Part shown: positions 48,601 through 60,274 of the stretch, piece after piece
Layout of the letters: each line of letters begins with the position of its first letter
Position numbering within the stretch: position 1 is the first letter of the stretch
Assembly (NCBI GenBank): GCA_017590115.1
Contig: JAGGNK010008781.1
Span: 4,197,676-4,261,675, forward strand
DNA length: 64,000 nucleotides
Source: Montifringilla adamsi
Taxonomy: Eukaryota; Chordata; Aves; Passeriformes; Passeridae
Direction of reading: 5' to 3'
The notes under the pieces: generated by a model
Told to the model about the DNA's origin: nothing
Database searches by the model: none
Seen by the model: only the letters and a program-made list of their open reading frames with translations
Position numbers and translations under genes: made by a program

Positions 48601-51239
48601 GCAGGGTCGGGAGTTTGCAGCCATGCTCCAAGGGCTGGCACGGCGGCGGGATGAGCAGGGACAGCAGGATGGATCATCCTGCTCCTGCTCCAGCCCATGA
48701 TTAATTTTTGTCCCTATTTTATGGAGGGGACTGGTGCTCCTGGCCCTGTGTCCCCCCCCGTTCCCAGCTAACACTTCCCACTGTAGCGAGACGAGTTCCC
48801 ATCGTTCAGAATGAGCGATTCCCGCATTGATTTGCAGCTTCCTTTTGATGCAGCAAGAATTTATTCCTCGGGAAAGCGCTTTCTGTAGCCATCAGGGGTT
48901 ATTGATGGTGTTGAACTCGCTCGCTGCCCTCTGGATTGCAGCCGGCCCCAAAGCGCTGCGGTGCCCAGGGGATGGTGGGGGCAACAGGGACATGCCACTT
49001 TTGGGGGGGTTGCAGCCAGGGTCTCCCTGTGTATGAACTGGTGGGAATTGGGAAAAATATTAACAGGGCCGGGATGGGCCCACCAGCAGGGTGGTGGATG
49101 CAGCGCTGATCAAACCTGGCGCTGCTGTGGCACCAGAGTGAGCTCATGGCACATGTGGCTCTGTCCCTTGTCATGCCGTGAGCTCGTTGTGTGTCCCACA
49201 CAGCTCTACAAGGCCCCCGCGGGGTGGGAGCGGCATCTGAGCATGACTTCCAGGTGGGACACACCTGGAATGCCCTGCATGGCACTGCCAGTCCCTTTCT
49301 CCGGGTGCTGGTGGCTCCTGCAGCCCCGCAGGGATGTTCCCAGAGCCTTGGCAGTGCCTGGCCCTAGCAGGGTCCCCTCTCCCTCCCAGAGAGGACGGTC
49401 CCAGCAGAGCACAGCATCCTCCAGATCCCCACACCGCAGAGGTGCCTTTTGTCCCACCCTTGCCAAGCCAGTACCTCCACTTCTCCTCTTTCCCCCCTTC
49501 CATTCCTCATTAAAGAGAACACCACAGATTTCCCAGCCTGTCTCCCGGCTTTATATTGAAAAGGCTAAATGATATGCTGACACCTTAATTACACCCCATT
49601 GTCACAATGCAGCGTGGCAGTGGTGTGAGTGATATGAGAAGAAAGGGCTGCGGCGTGCGTGGCAGATCCTTTGATTCGCGCTGGCAGGTTGGGAGCGACA
49701 CAACCATCGTCACCCCCGCGCGTCACCCGCGTCACCCCCGCCGCGGGACGGCCGCTTTGGGGGACACGGAGCTGGCCCTGGCATGGCAGCATCCAAGGCT
49801 GAGGGATGTGGTCAAAGCCAAGCCACGGTGGGTGGCCGCGGTGGTCCCAGCCTGTCCCCGCTCTGTCCCCACCGAGGGCACGGGAGGCCGCGGCTGCCGG
49901 CAGCGCCGAGGTTCCCTCCTTGGCAGAGACCCCAGCCAGGCAGAAATGTGCCAATTAAGCACTGGCTGCTGATTAGCGGGGGCTGGGGAATTCGCGTCGT
50001 CCCTCGTGTTTGGGAAATCGGCGTCACCCGAGCGGTGGCAGCGCTGGCTCCCGGCCATCCCCGCGGCGCCGCGCCTGGAGCCGGCCCCCTCCATCCACCG
50101 CCGAGGGGCTGGCAGGCGGTGACAGTGACGGCAGTGGCGGTGGCACTCTGTGCCCAGCTGGAAATAGTGCCCTTCTCCTGTTGATTTCCCTCCAGTCCCC
50201 GTTGGTACTGGTGTCACGCGGTTGGTGGCTCCACGGCCCCTCGCAGACTTTGGGCTTTGGGGTCCCCAAGGCAGGGTCGGGGTGCAGATGGAGCCTGGCT
50301 GTGCCTTCTGGGGGTGTGGGACCCCTCCAGCTCTGCAGGACCCTGGAGGAGCAACTCCTGCCATGGGGGTCAGGCTGTACCCAAGGGGAGGGTGCAGGTG
50401 ACACCCTTGTCCCCCAGCTGCCCCCACTGTCCCCTTTCCCTGCCATGGCTGGGGGGTGAGCTTTGCTCCTGTGCTACCTTCCCACAGTCAGGGTCTTCCT
50501 GCTCCTCCTCACACCACTGCTCTCAAAGTGACAACAGGGGCACGTGGGCAGCACTGGTGGCACACGGCCTGTCCTGCCCTGCATGTGACAAGGGTGGGAG
50601 AGAGGAGAGGGAAGAGCCAGGCAGTGTTTTCCATGAACAAAAAGTTGCCTTTAAAACGACACGATGCGGGAACAGACATCAAACAGGCAGAGGGATCACC
50701 CTGCAGAGAGGCACTTCCCCATATGCATCCAGCAAACGCATTTGTTTTGGAAAATGCCATCCCAGGGGAGTGTGGGCAGGAGAGGGAGCAAGTTCCAACA
50801 ACTGGAAAAGCCTTTGTAGGATCCACAGCAGAGCTGCTCACAGGGCTGGGCAGCAGCAGGAATCCGGGCACTGCTGGGCTGGCAGCTCCCCCAGGGGCCC
50901 CGAGTCCCCTCACTCTGTCCCACTCCCTGTCCCTGCTCCCTCTCACTGTTCTGTGTTCTATTCCACATCCCAGCTCTGTGTCCTTGTCCTGTGCCCCAGC
51001 TGCGCCTTCCTGCCCTGCATCCCTGTCCCTTGTCCCCGTCCTGTGTCCCAGCCCTGCAGACATTGGTGACTCAAGCCGGTTTCTGCAGAGCAGAGGAGAG
51101 ATTCGTGTCCCAGCTCCATGTGCCATCCTGGACAAAGCCGTGCCGTGCCAGGCCGTGCCAGGGACACGCAGACCTTCCCGGGGCAGACTGGAAGAGCCTC
51201 AGGTGGGTACAGACCCGGAGCCGGCACCGCTGGGAAGGA
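48601..51239. other. Intergenic sequence, no gene recognised
   Basis: GC-rich, with less GC-rich patches near 48775-48910 and 49540-49700 that might be short conserved elements. No repeat family, RNA or gene was identified. Confidence 0.45.
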
Positions 51240-51370
51240 TCCAGGAGCCAATTTACATGCAAATGTCCTTATTAATCAAGGACAAGAGGAGGAATGAGCA
51301 GAAACCCCCCAGCACAAGGGCAGAGGCTTTTTCACCGGATGCTTTTCAAAGTTGCTAATGAGCCATCAGC
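51240..51370. promoter_or_regulatory. Candidate element with POU octamer
   Basis: A perfect octamer ATGCAAAT at 51257-51264 is followed by TTATTAATCAAGG and a TTGCTAATGAG word, within a GC-rich background. Confidence 0.35.
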
Positions 51371-52499
51371 AGCTCTTTTCAGAGCCAGATTATTTGCTGT
51401 CTGGATTCTCCAGCGATCCCGTCTCCTCCGCTCCCAGCATTACCCAGCCTGTTCCAGCCCAGCCCGGCTGGAACACCGGGAACCGGAGGAAAACGGGAGC
51501 AGGGATGTGGCGGCCCCGGTTGCAGTGGAAGGATAAAACCGCGGCTCTGCAGAGCCCGGCCGAGCCGTGAGCTCCTGAACCTGCTGGCTGGGTCCTGCCC
51601 CGGGGTCACTGTCCTCGGGCAGCGTCCCCAGCTGCCCTCGCGTGTCCCCATCACCCCTGAGACATCCCCGCATCTCCCGTCGCCAGCAGGGCCTGGAATC
51701 CCTCCCGGCACAGCGTGGCCGCCCAGGGAGACTCCGTGTCCTTCTGGGGGATGTCCCTGTGTCCCCACACTGCCCGGTGTGGGACAGGGACCCCGTGGGG
51801 GACATGGGGCTCCGTTCCCGGCCCAGCCACCCCATTCCCGGGGCCCTTCCCGCTCCGCGGTGTTTATTCCTGCGCGGGGCTTTGTCTGCTGCCCTTAATC
51901 TGATTTCGTGCAGTTCAGGCGGAGGAGCCGTGGGAGGGGAGGGGGAGAGGGGCCGGGGGGCTCGAGGGGGGTCTCAGAGGCCCCGCTGCAGCGCCCGGGG
52001 TGGGGGGAACCTCAGTGGGTGTTTTGGGGGGGACCCCCGGGGCCCTTCTCCCAGTCTGGCTGAGTTTCCTGGTTTCCACCCTGAGGTGGAGGGGCTGCAG
52101 AGGGACTGGGAAAATGGGGACACCAAGTGGGGTTCCAGGGCACCCAGCCCACCCCCAGCCGTCCCTGCGGTCCCACTGAGGGACCCCAACCAGCACATCC
52201 TGCTGTCCCTGTCCTTGCTCCCAGCCTGGAGGGGCTCTGGCAGCTGTGGGGCAGGAAGGATGCTGGCACCTGGCAGGGGCTGGATCTGCCTGGACTGCGG
52301 GGCTGGGGACACTCAGGGCACCCGAGGTGCTCACCTGGCACCTGCAGGACAGCAGGGATGGCTCTGTCCTCCCTGAGGGTCCCATCCCTGTGCCTTGTGC
52401 CAGCCTGGCCCTCAGGTGCTGGAGAGAATCCAGCAGCCAGAATTTCATGGATAAAACACTGGGACTGCTCCACGTCCATCCTGCTTTCCTTGCCCAGCT
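51371..52499. other. GC-rich intergenic sequence, nothing recognised
   Basis: Long stop-poor frames occur because of GC content. CpG density rises near 51470-51560 and 51900-52000 without any supporting exon. Confidence 0.45.
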
Positions 52500-52700
52500 C
52501 TGCTGCGAGGCAGAGGCAGCATTAAAAACCACTAATAGGACACAAAAGTCATCAAAATAAAATAGACTTGTTGGGGTGACTCCCCCTGCACAAACAAACG
52601 CTGCCTGATTCAATTAACGGGGCAGTTAAGCAGATAATATTGTTAAGCAAAGCAAAACAGCCTTTTGATGTGTTAATCATCCTCGTGCCTGGAAAAAGTC
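52500..52700. promoter_or_regulatory. AT-rich candidate conserved noncoding element
   Basis: Contains CACTAATAGGACA, GATTCAATTAACGG, CAGTTAAGCAGATAATATTG and GTGTTAATCATC words. Sharply different from its GC-rich flanks. Confidence 0.4.
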
Positions 52701-54519
52701 ACCGAAAGCAAAGAAATCTGGGCCCCCATTTGAGGGGAGGCAGCGACTCAGGGGTGGCAGGAGCGGGGTCGGGATGCTGGGGTGGGATGGGGATGGAGCA
52801 GGGCGGGAGGGGGTGGAGGGGGACCCGTGTGCCATCACCCACCTTTGCATGTCAGCCACGTCTCTGATTTTATTTCGATTTCATTTAACTGAGGCAATTT
52901 CTGAGCAGCTCTGGGTCTGTGGCTGCTAGCGCCGGCTGCGTCGTTTCTCTGGAATTTTATACAATTTCCCAGTGGGAAAGAACCAATATTGGAGATCTCG
53001 GGCAAAACCTGCCTCTGGTTTCTTCCAGAAGAATAAAATGAAGTGGGGGGGTGTGCAGAGCAAAATCTGGAGTATCAAGGGGATATTTCAGCCTCCGAGG
53101 GTCCTGTGGGTGAACGCTGGAGCTCGCAGTTCCCTGGAGCATTCCCTCCTATTCCTCCTCAATCCCACCGGGAATCTCAGCCTTGAGAATGGAGGCAGTG
53201 AGGCAGGGGGGGATGCGTGGAATCTGGGATTGTTCCTCTCCCGGGAATGCTGCAGCAGGCTCACCCCACAGCAGCCCCCAGAGGAGCCCTGAGCCCCCCT
53301 TTTGTGGGGAGGCTTTTATTTATTATCACAAATAAATGTGATTTATTGGTCCCCAGCACCCCGCGGGAAGAGCTGGCAGCACCCACAGGGACAGGCCCGG
53401 TGTCCCCAGAGCCGACCCCGGGGACAAGCGGGGCCTGGGGCAGTGCCATAAATCCCGATGACACCTCCTCGGGGCAGGACAGGGCGATGACAGCGACATT
53501 TCCTCTGTGTGACACCCGGGCACAATCGGGGCAGGAGGGGGTGGCACGGTGGGGCTGGTGGTGGCATCCACGGCAGTCCCTTTGTTGGTGGCACCCGGGG
53601 GCCAAGACACAGTGATGGTGCTGGGAGTGGATTTCCCTCCCTGGAAGTGAATTTTCCCCCTGGAAGTGAATTTTCCCCCTGGAAGTGATTCTGGAGCATC
53701 GCCCTGCCCTGGGGCTGGAATGGGGATGGGATGAGGGGGGACGGGACCCTGGCATCGCTCCCTCCTGCTGTTGAAGCCTCACTGCGAGGTGGGTGCCAGG
53801 TGTTGGGCTGGGAAAATTGCTGGGAAAATTGCTCACCAAGTCAACAGAAAGTTTATTCAAATCATTCCCACTGCAAATTGCCTCTGGATACGAACTTGTA
53901 AGTGGCTCTGGAGCAGTTTGCTGATTCCACAGGAGCCAAAGGCACAGGTTAACAGGATCCAAGGGATCCCATGGGAAGCAGAAATCGCTCCAAGGAGGCT
54001 GGGTGGGTGCTGCTCAGCGCCAGCCACCTTCCCATCACCCTCCCAGCAGCAGGAATTGAATAATTGATGCAATTTGAATAACACTGGGATTTGTAACCAT
54101 GTTGAAACTTGCAGACAAGGAGGTTGTAATCAAAAGCTGATGGCAAACACTTGTTTCTGTGCAGGTGGGGACGGTGCTGCAGGGATGGGGATGGTGCCCA
54201 TCACTCCATCACAGCTCTGGGGGCTGGATTTTGGGAAGCAAACTGCTCCCACCACAGCACCGGGGCTCCTGCCCTGCATGGAGCTGCGTTTGCTGAATGG
54301 TTTCTCCAGGAATCACATTGAGCTCGACAATAAATCCTTCCCTGGGTGTCCAGCCAGAGCCCCCCACTCCTGCCCCATCCTCAGGGTGCCCTGAAGCTGC
54401 TTGAGCAGCATTCCTTTTGGGAAAGCCAAGGGAGGAGTTTTTCCCGGTGATATATATGAGCCCTCACACCCCTCTGCTCCCTCTTGGCTTCATCTCCAGG
54501 ACCTCGTGCTGACGATGTG
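52701..54519. other. Intergenic sequence with a short 22-bp tandem repeat
   Basis: Three copies of a 22-bp unit (CCCTGGAAGTGAATTTTCCC type) span about 53638-53692. AT-leaning patches occur near 52860-53000 and 53820-54140. No gene was recognised. Confidence 0.5.
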
Positions 54520-54745
54520 GGGCTGGAGCCGTCCCTGCTCCCCTCGGGAATGCCGGAGCTGCTCCCCCTCCCGGCTCCGTTTAATCCCCTCGATAAAAAA
54601 CGGCACAAAAGACTTTGTGAAGTTCCCGGAGCCGCGTGTGCCGAGCAGCCTCCAGGCACTGTTTGTGAAGAGAGGTTATTAAATTGATTTTTTTCCCCTT
54701 TACATGCTCAATGAACATTAAAATTAAAGTTCTGCTCAGTCCCTC
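54520..54745. promoter_or_regulatory. Candidate conserved noncoding element
   Basis: CCGTTTAATCCCCTCGATAA, GAGGTTATTAAATTGATTTT and CAATGAACATTAAAATTAAA words. AT-rich between GC-rich flanks, with no coding potential. Confidence 0.4.
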
Positions 54746-55111
54746 CCCCGGGGCGAGGAGGGGACGCGGTGGAGCAGAGGTGAGGTGTGCCCCTGTGCCA
54801 GGGGCTGGAGCGGCTCTGCCAGGCTGGAAGGATGATCCTGGCACCACCGAGGGGGTGGGATGGGGATGGGTGGGGGTGCAGAGGAGGCATTGCAGCCCTG
54901 ACTGCTCCCAGGACCAGCAAAGGCAAGGAAATGCTGGGAACAGGGAGCCAGCCCTGGATTGAGGAGAAGCTACTTCCCTGAGGGCTGTCACACAGGGGTG
55001 GCAGTGCCAGGGTATGGGGTGACCGCTGCAGGGTGAGAAGGGGTCACAGGTGCCATGGGGGGGTCAGGGTGGGTGTCTGGACCGTGGCTCTGCTGCTGGC
55101 CCTGCCCCAGG

Positions 55112-55330
55112 GCACATCTGGTGCTGCTCAGGGCAGGGTTTGCAGCATCAGGAGCTCAGGGCACACCTGGGCACTGCTCAGGGCACATCTGGCACTGGGG
55201 CACATCTGGTGCTGCTCAGGGCAGGGTTTGCAGCATCAGGAGCTCAGGGCACACCTGGGCACTGCTCAGGGCACATCTGGAACTGGGGCACATCTGGGAG
55301 CTGCTCAGGGCAGGTTTGGCAGTGTCAGGA
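55112..55330 (+). repeat. 88-bp minisatellite, about 2.5 copies
   Basis: CACATCTGGTGCTGCTCAGG recurs at 55113 and 55201, giving an 88-bp period. A third, diverged half-copy follows (CACATCTGGGAGCTGCTCAG). The first two units are nearly identical. Confidence 0.9.
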
Positions 55331-55489
55331 GGGAGGTGAGGGGTGTCTGCAGGTGGTGACAGTCCCCTGTCCTGCTGAGGTCCTGGTGCTTGGGCTGGGG
55401 GCCCCAGAGGAGGTTCCCCATGGCCACCCCTTGCTGCTGCTCAGCCCCATCACTCCCCCTCCCAGCCCAGCCCCAAGGACTGGAATCAT

Positions 55490-55745
55490 CGCCTAATTTA
55501 GAAAAATGACAGGGAGACGGTTTTCCACTGACACAGTCACTACTGAAAATTTACTTCAAGGTTCATTGTTGGCAATGTCAAAAGTGATGAAAACCAATAA
55601 AAAGAACCAGCACAGCATGAATGTCTGGGTGACAGCCCGCAGGGGGGGGGCCCGCCCCAACCCCCTCGCCGCAGCCTGAGCCTGTACAGATAAAAGGTAA
55701 TTGAAATGTTAGTTCCATTAATATTTCAGCGTGCCCCATATCTGA
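55490..55745. promoter_or_regulatory. AT-rich candidate conserved noncoding element
   Basis: CTAATTTAGAAAAATGACAG, ACTTCAAGGTTCATTGTTGG, GTAATTGAAATG and CCATTAATATTTCAG words, interrupted by a G run near 55640. It sits between tandem arrays. Confidence 0.4.
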
Positions 55746-55789
55746 CAGCAGTGCTCCTCACACGCTCCCAGCCCTGCCTCTTTAGCTGC

Positions 55790-56240
55790 TGGGGGTGGAG
55801 GTTTCCCACAGCCCCAGCCCCGTGTGGGCGTCAGGCAGGGCTGGGTGGCACTGAGGGCATCCCTGAGTGGCACTGGATGTCCCCGTGTCCCAGCACGTGA
55901 TGCTCACGGTGCAGTGCTGGTCCTGCAAGAGCTTGGAGTCACCCTGGCACCCGTGGCAGGAGGTGGGAGGTGGTTTCTCACAGACCCAGCCCGGTGTGGC
56001 CATTGGGCAGGGCTGGGTGACACTGGCTCATGTCCCCTCAGAGCTGGGGATATTTGAATATCCCAACAGGATATGAGGGCTTTGCGCCTGCCCCAGCCCT
56101 GGCTGCTGTCACAGCCTGGAGTCTCACATTGCCCTGGCCACAGAGAGTGTCCCTGAGTGGCACTGGATGTCCCCGGGTGGCACTGGAGTGGTGTCCCTGC
56201 ACCACATGGTGCTCCTGATGCAGTCCCAGCCCTGCAGGAG
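55790..56240 (+). repeat. Degenerate long-period tandem duplication
   Basis: A block reading GGTTTC.CACAG.CCCAGCCC followed by GGCAGGGCTGGGTG occurs near 55799 and 55972 (period about 173). CCCTGAGTGGCACTGGATGT occurs near 55861 and 56151 (period about 290). The copies are diverged. Confidence 0.65.
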
Positions 56241-56315
56241 CTGGTGGTCACTTCAGCAGATGGGCAGAGGCACTTTTGGCCACCACTGGCACTTCTCACA
56301 CTGTGCAGGGCACAC

Positions 56316-56690
56316 CTCTCATGGACACACACCTCACACGGGCACATCTCTCATGGGCACATCTCTCATGGGCACACCTCACACGGGCACATCTCACACA
56401 GAGCTTGGCACATCTCTCATGGGCACACCTCGCATGGGCACACCTCGCATTGGGCACACCTCAACAGGCACTCCTCACACAGGCACATCTCTCACGGTGC
56501 TTGGCACATCTCGCATGGGCACATCTCGCATGGGCACCTCTCACCTCTCACACTGGCACATCTCTCACGGGCACATCTCTCATGGGCACACCTCACACGG
56601 GCACCTCTCACACCTCACACGGGAACATCTCTCACATCTCTCACGGGCACCTCTCACATCTCTCTCGGTGCTCGGCACATCTCACACGGC
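56316..56690 (+). repeat. GGGCACATCTCTCAC-type minisatellite
   Basis: About twenty imperfect copies of a 14-17 bp unit (variants of CTCATGGGCACATCT, CACACGGGCACATCT, CACCTCACACGGG). A Ser-His-Gly-His-rich open frame results from the repeat and is not evidence of a gene. Confidence 0.9.
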
Positions 56691-56739
56691 GCAGCCCCCC
56701 CTCCTCCGACAGCGCGTTTCATCTCTCCCCGCGCCCGCC

Positions 56740-56940
56740 TCGCCGCATCCTCATCTATATCAAAGCATCAGGCAAATTAAATTGTTTGCAAAGCACCGTC
56801 TGCGCGTCTGTTTTATTCCTGCTTTGGGAGAACACGACGCCGCCGCCGCGGCTGTGCCATTTTGTTGAGTTTTCCCTGTAATTCTTGTTCAAAGCGGCGC
56901 CGCGGCCCCGCGCTCCCGCCGCCGCCGGCATCAAAGCCCC
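56740..56940. promoter_or_regulatory. CpG-dense patch, candidate promoter or conserved element
   Basis: Begins with AGGCAAATTAAATTGTTTGC and runs into a GC-rich core (GACGCCGCCGCCGCGGC; GGCGCCGCGGCC). It could be a conserved element or a distal untranslated-exon promoter of the next gene (FAM222A in human order). No donor-defined exon is convincing. Confidence 0.3.
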
Positions 56941-57360
56941 ACCGGGAGCACGGGGGGGCTGGATTGGGGAATGGGTGCGGGGTTGTGCGGGGAATGTGCG
57001 CTTCTCCTTGGGCTTGAAGGACTGGGATGAGGAGGATGGGGAGAATTCCCGGGCAAATTGTCCCCTCCGGGTGACAGCACCGAGTGTCCCCCCGGGAGAG
57101 GGAGGAGGATGCTCCTGGAAATCTAGGAAGTGCCAGCCAGCCCCGGCTCGGACACGCACTGGCCCATGTGCCCGCCGAGAAGCTGGAGCCAGAGAAGTTG
57201 GGATATCCCGACAGGATATCTCGGGATGAGCCCCAGCCCCAGCCGCTGCCACAGCCCAGGGTCGCTCTCACGTCGCCGCGGCCGCCAAAGCAAACAAACA
57301 AACCCAACTCTCGCCACCAAATTGTTTCCCATAAATCCTCCGCTTCCCGCTGCGCTCCGG

Positions 57361-57385
57361 GGAAAAAAAAAAAAAAAAAAAAAAA
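57361..57385 (+). repeat. Poly(A) tract
   Basis: An A run of about 25 follows a CpG-rich segment. No retroposed gene was recognised upstream of it. Confidence 0.8.
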
Positions 57386-57539
57386 GCTCTTTTTTTCTTC
57401 TCCATTGACTGGTGGTGGCTGGAAAGCACGCCGTGTCCCGGTGCTCGGGATGTTTGTCCCTGGCTCCACGGGAGCTGCAGCAGCAGGGAGAGGGCAGACA
57501 CCAAGTCACCTTTGATTGAAGCTGAGCCCTTCCAGGCTG

Positions 57540-58210
57540 TCCCCTGCTGGCTTTTCACTCTTTTTCACTTTTATGGCAAAGAATTGAATTCAACTTGACT
57601 TTTTTTTAATGGGGTGGCAAATCCAGCGTGCACCCAAGGTGCCCCTGGGGTGATGGGGAATGTCTGGATCCAGGCCTTGCCATGGGCACCTCCCTGCTGG
57701 GGGCTGGGGGATTATTTGTGTTGGCAAAAAAAAAAAAAAATAAAGCAGATTAAAAGCCCAGAGAGCAATTCTTTGCCACTGAATTGCAAACGTGCTGTGT
57801 GCAGCAGGAGCTGCTGCAGTTGTCTTGGTCCTGAGCCACGGTAATTGTATTCTATGAAATATTTATTCATTTTCATTTCAATTTCATTTCCAACATGTAT
57901 TTCCTAAAAAATGATGTGGGGGGAAAGGGAAAAAAAAAAAAAGGAAAAAAAGGAAAAAAAAGAAAAACCCGCCCTGGATGCATTTATCATCATCACAGGT
58001 TCCTTGCCAGAGCTCCCTGAAGGGGCACCGCTGGGCAGGACCACACAGGCTGCCAGGGCTGGTTTTTCTAAAAACTTTAAATGTAATTTTTCATTCTGCT
58101 GGAAGCCCGTGGGAGCTCTGGAGGTGCTGGACATTCTGGAGCCTGGCTCCTGGGAATTGCATGGCATCAAATGGAGCACAGCTGAGCACAGGAACAGGCA
58201 CCTGTGGGTG
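57540..58210. other. Intergenic sequence with several A-rich runs
   Basis: A-rich runs at about 57726-57740 and 57930-57965 and a TTTATTCATTTTCATTTC stretch. No gene or known element. Confidence 0.5.
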
Positions 58211-58214
58211 ATGA

Positions 58215-58825
58215 AATGCCCCTGAAGAGTAAAATACCCCTCCACACCCTAAAATGCACCTATAACACACTGAAATATCCCTGTGCACACTAAAAGTGTC
58301 CTGTGCTCTCCAAAATACCTAAAATACGCTTGTATATACCAAAACACTCCTGTGCAGAGTAAAATACACCCCAAAATATTCCTGTACACCCTAAAATACT
58401 CCCGTGCACCCCAAAACACCCCTATACACATTAAAACATCCCCATGCAGAGTAAAATACTCTTGTACACCTTTAGACACAAAAATATTCAATATTCACCA
58501 AAATATTCCACCCTAAAATCCCTCCCGGCAGAGTCCTGGCTTGGTGCCAGTTTATACACCCCAAAATATCTTTATACACCCCGAAATACCCCTATACACC
58601 CCAAAATATCCTTATACACATTAAAATATTTCCATGAAAAGTAAAATACTCTTGGACACCCTAAAAGATCCCTTTAGACACCAAAATAGTCATGCCCACC
58701 CTAAAATCCCTCCCAGCAGAGTCCCGGCTTGGTGCCAGTTTATACACCCCAAAATATCTTTATACACCCCGAAATACCCCTGTACACCTCAAAATATCCC
58801 TTTAGACCCCAAAAGACCCCTGTCC
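58215..58825 (+). repeat. CCCTAAAATACCCCTGTACAC-type minisatellite with higher-order period
   Basis: About 25-30 imperfect units of 18-21 bp (AAAATA.CCCTATACACCCC variants). A larger block containing GGCTTGGTGCCAGTTTATAC recurs at about 58541 and 58729, giving a 188-bp higher-order period in the second half. Confidence 0.9.
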
Positions 58826-58959
58826 ACCTTACAATCCTCCCCCTGCAGCCCCCGGCTCGGTGGCAGGCAGGTGCCCGCGGGCATTTCGGTCACCTGCCGG
58901 TGCCACCCCTGTCCGCCCGCATCCAGCCTCCTCCTCCACCCATTCCCAGCTCTTCCCGG

Positions 58960-59580
58960 GTGATTATTCCCAAGCTTCTGGCAGTCCCCGCCTGATAAAC
59001 AGTTGATTACTTCTCCTCCCAGCCCCGTGCCCGATTTGCATACAATAAATATCGCCCTCGGAGAGCCGAGCCCGGCTCATGCCTTATTTATGAGGGATAA
59101 ACCCGGGATCGAGTTTGCATAATCAACACGTATTTAATTTGCGAGCTCTTCCACGCGGGTTTCGGGCTCTAATCAGGCTCCGCTCGCCGCTGACAATCAG
59201 GGTGGAAATATCTTCATTAAGGGCTGGCAGGTTCCAGAGCCGAAGGGAAAACGCCAGACCAGGAATGCCAGACCTGGAATGCCACGGCTCCCCTTCTCCC
59301 CCACTCCCAGGAATTTCCCTTTGCTGCCTCTACACCAGATTTTTTTTACTCTAATTTGGTGACTCTCCTTCCTCCCGCATGCTAATATATGCAAAAAACC
59401 ACCGGGGCTCCTATTAAAATGCCATGAAAATCTAATGAAATTAATGTTGGCAACAAATATTACCTAATGGAAGAGCCTCCGGGAAAAGGAAAAAAACCCG
59501 ACCAAGTCCAAATATATATTTGCACATATTTAAAGGCCTCTGTCAAGTAGTTTAGCTCCACAGTTTGGATGTTATTAAAA
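58960..59580. promoter_or_regulatory. Strong candidate conserved noncoding element
   Basis: About 600 bp dense in CAGTTGATTAC, GATTTGCATACAATAAATAT, GAGTTTGCATAATCAACACG, GCCTTATTTATGAGG and CTAATGAAATTAATG words. CpGs remain in ATCGCCCTCGG and TCCGCTCGCCGC segments. It does not resemble a transposon and has no credible exon. Conservation is inferred. Confidence 0.5.
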
Positions 59581-60058
59581 AGGAGGGGGAGGGAACCTGG
59601 TGTTTTCCGAGCCCAGCACAAGTGGAAGGGCTTCCATGAGTTATATTTTTAATTTCAGTGGAAAGTGGAGCTGGCGTGGCTGGGATGCTCTGGGTGCTGG
59701 GTGCTCAGCCCAGGGCAGGGGTGGGAGCTGGGGTGGGAAGGAAGGTGAGCAGGGCACGCTGCATCCCATCGTGTCCAGGGAGAGCCTGGTGAGCATTCCA
59801 TGTGTCATGTGGGAGAGTCACATCCAGTGGCTGTCCTGCTGGAGAGCAGCCCATCCAGGGGGTGTCCCCCCCACTGGGTATCCCACCCTACCTGGTGAGC
59901 ATCCTGTTTGGTGAGCATCCAATGAATATCCCACCCACTGGGCATCCCATCCACTGAGCATCCCAAACATCAGGCTTTGCATCTGGGATGGATCCCACCC
60001 ACCAGGCACCACAGCCAGGCACCATTCCCTCCAGGGAACATCCCACCTGGAGAGCTCC

Positions 60059-60212
60059 CCATCCATCCATCCATCCATCCATCCACCCATCCCTCCATCC
60101 ATTTGTCCATCCATCCATTTGTCCATCCATCCATCCATCCATCCATCCATCCATCCATCCACCCATCCGTCCATCCATCCGTCCGTCCATCCGTCCATTT
60201 GTCCATCCATCC
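60059..60212 (+). repeat. (CCAT)n tetranucleotide microsatellite
   Basis: Roughly 150 bp of CATC units with CCGT and TTTGTC variants. Open frames rich in Met-Asp-Gly-Trp (minus) or His-Pro-Ser-Ile (plus) are only repeat translations. Confidence 0.95.
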
Positions 60213-60274
60213 AGCATTGCACCCAGTGACCTCCAGCTCCAGCAGGGATTGCAGGGACCAGCAAGGCCTCCTGA

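Noticed and set aside
56157..56881. Ser-His-Gly-His repeat protein of about 200 residues
   Set aside because: The reading frame is open only because of the minisatellite. No start context, splice sites or family support.
57361..57385. A processed pseudogene ending in the poly(A) run
   Set aside because: Sequence before the run is CpG-rich unique DNA with no match to a gene I recognise and no visible target-site duplication.
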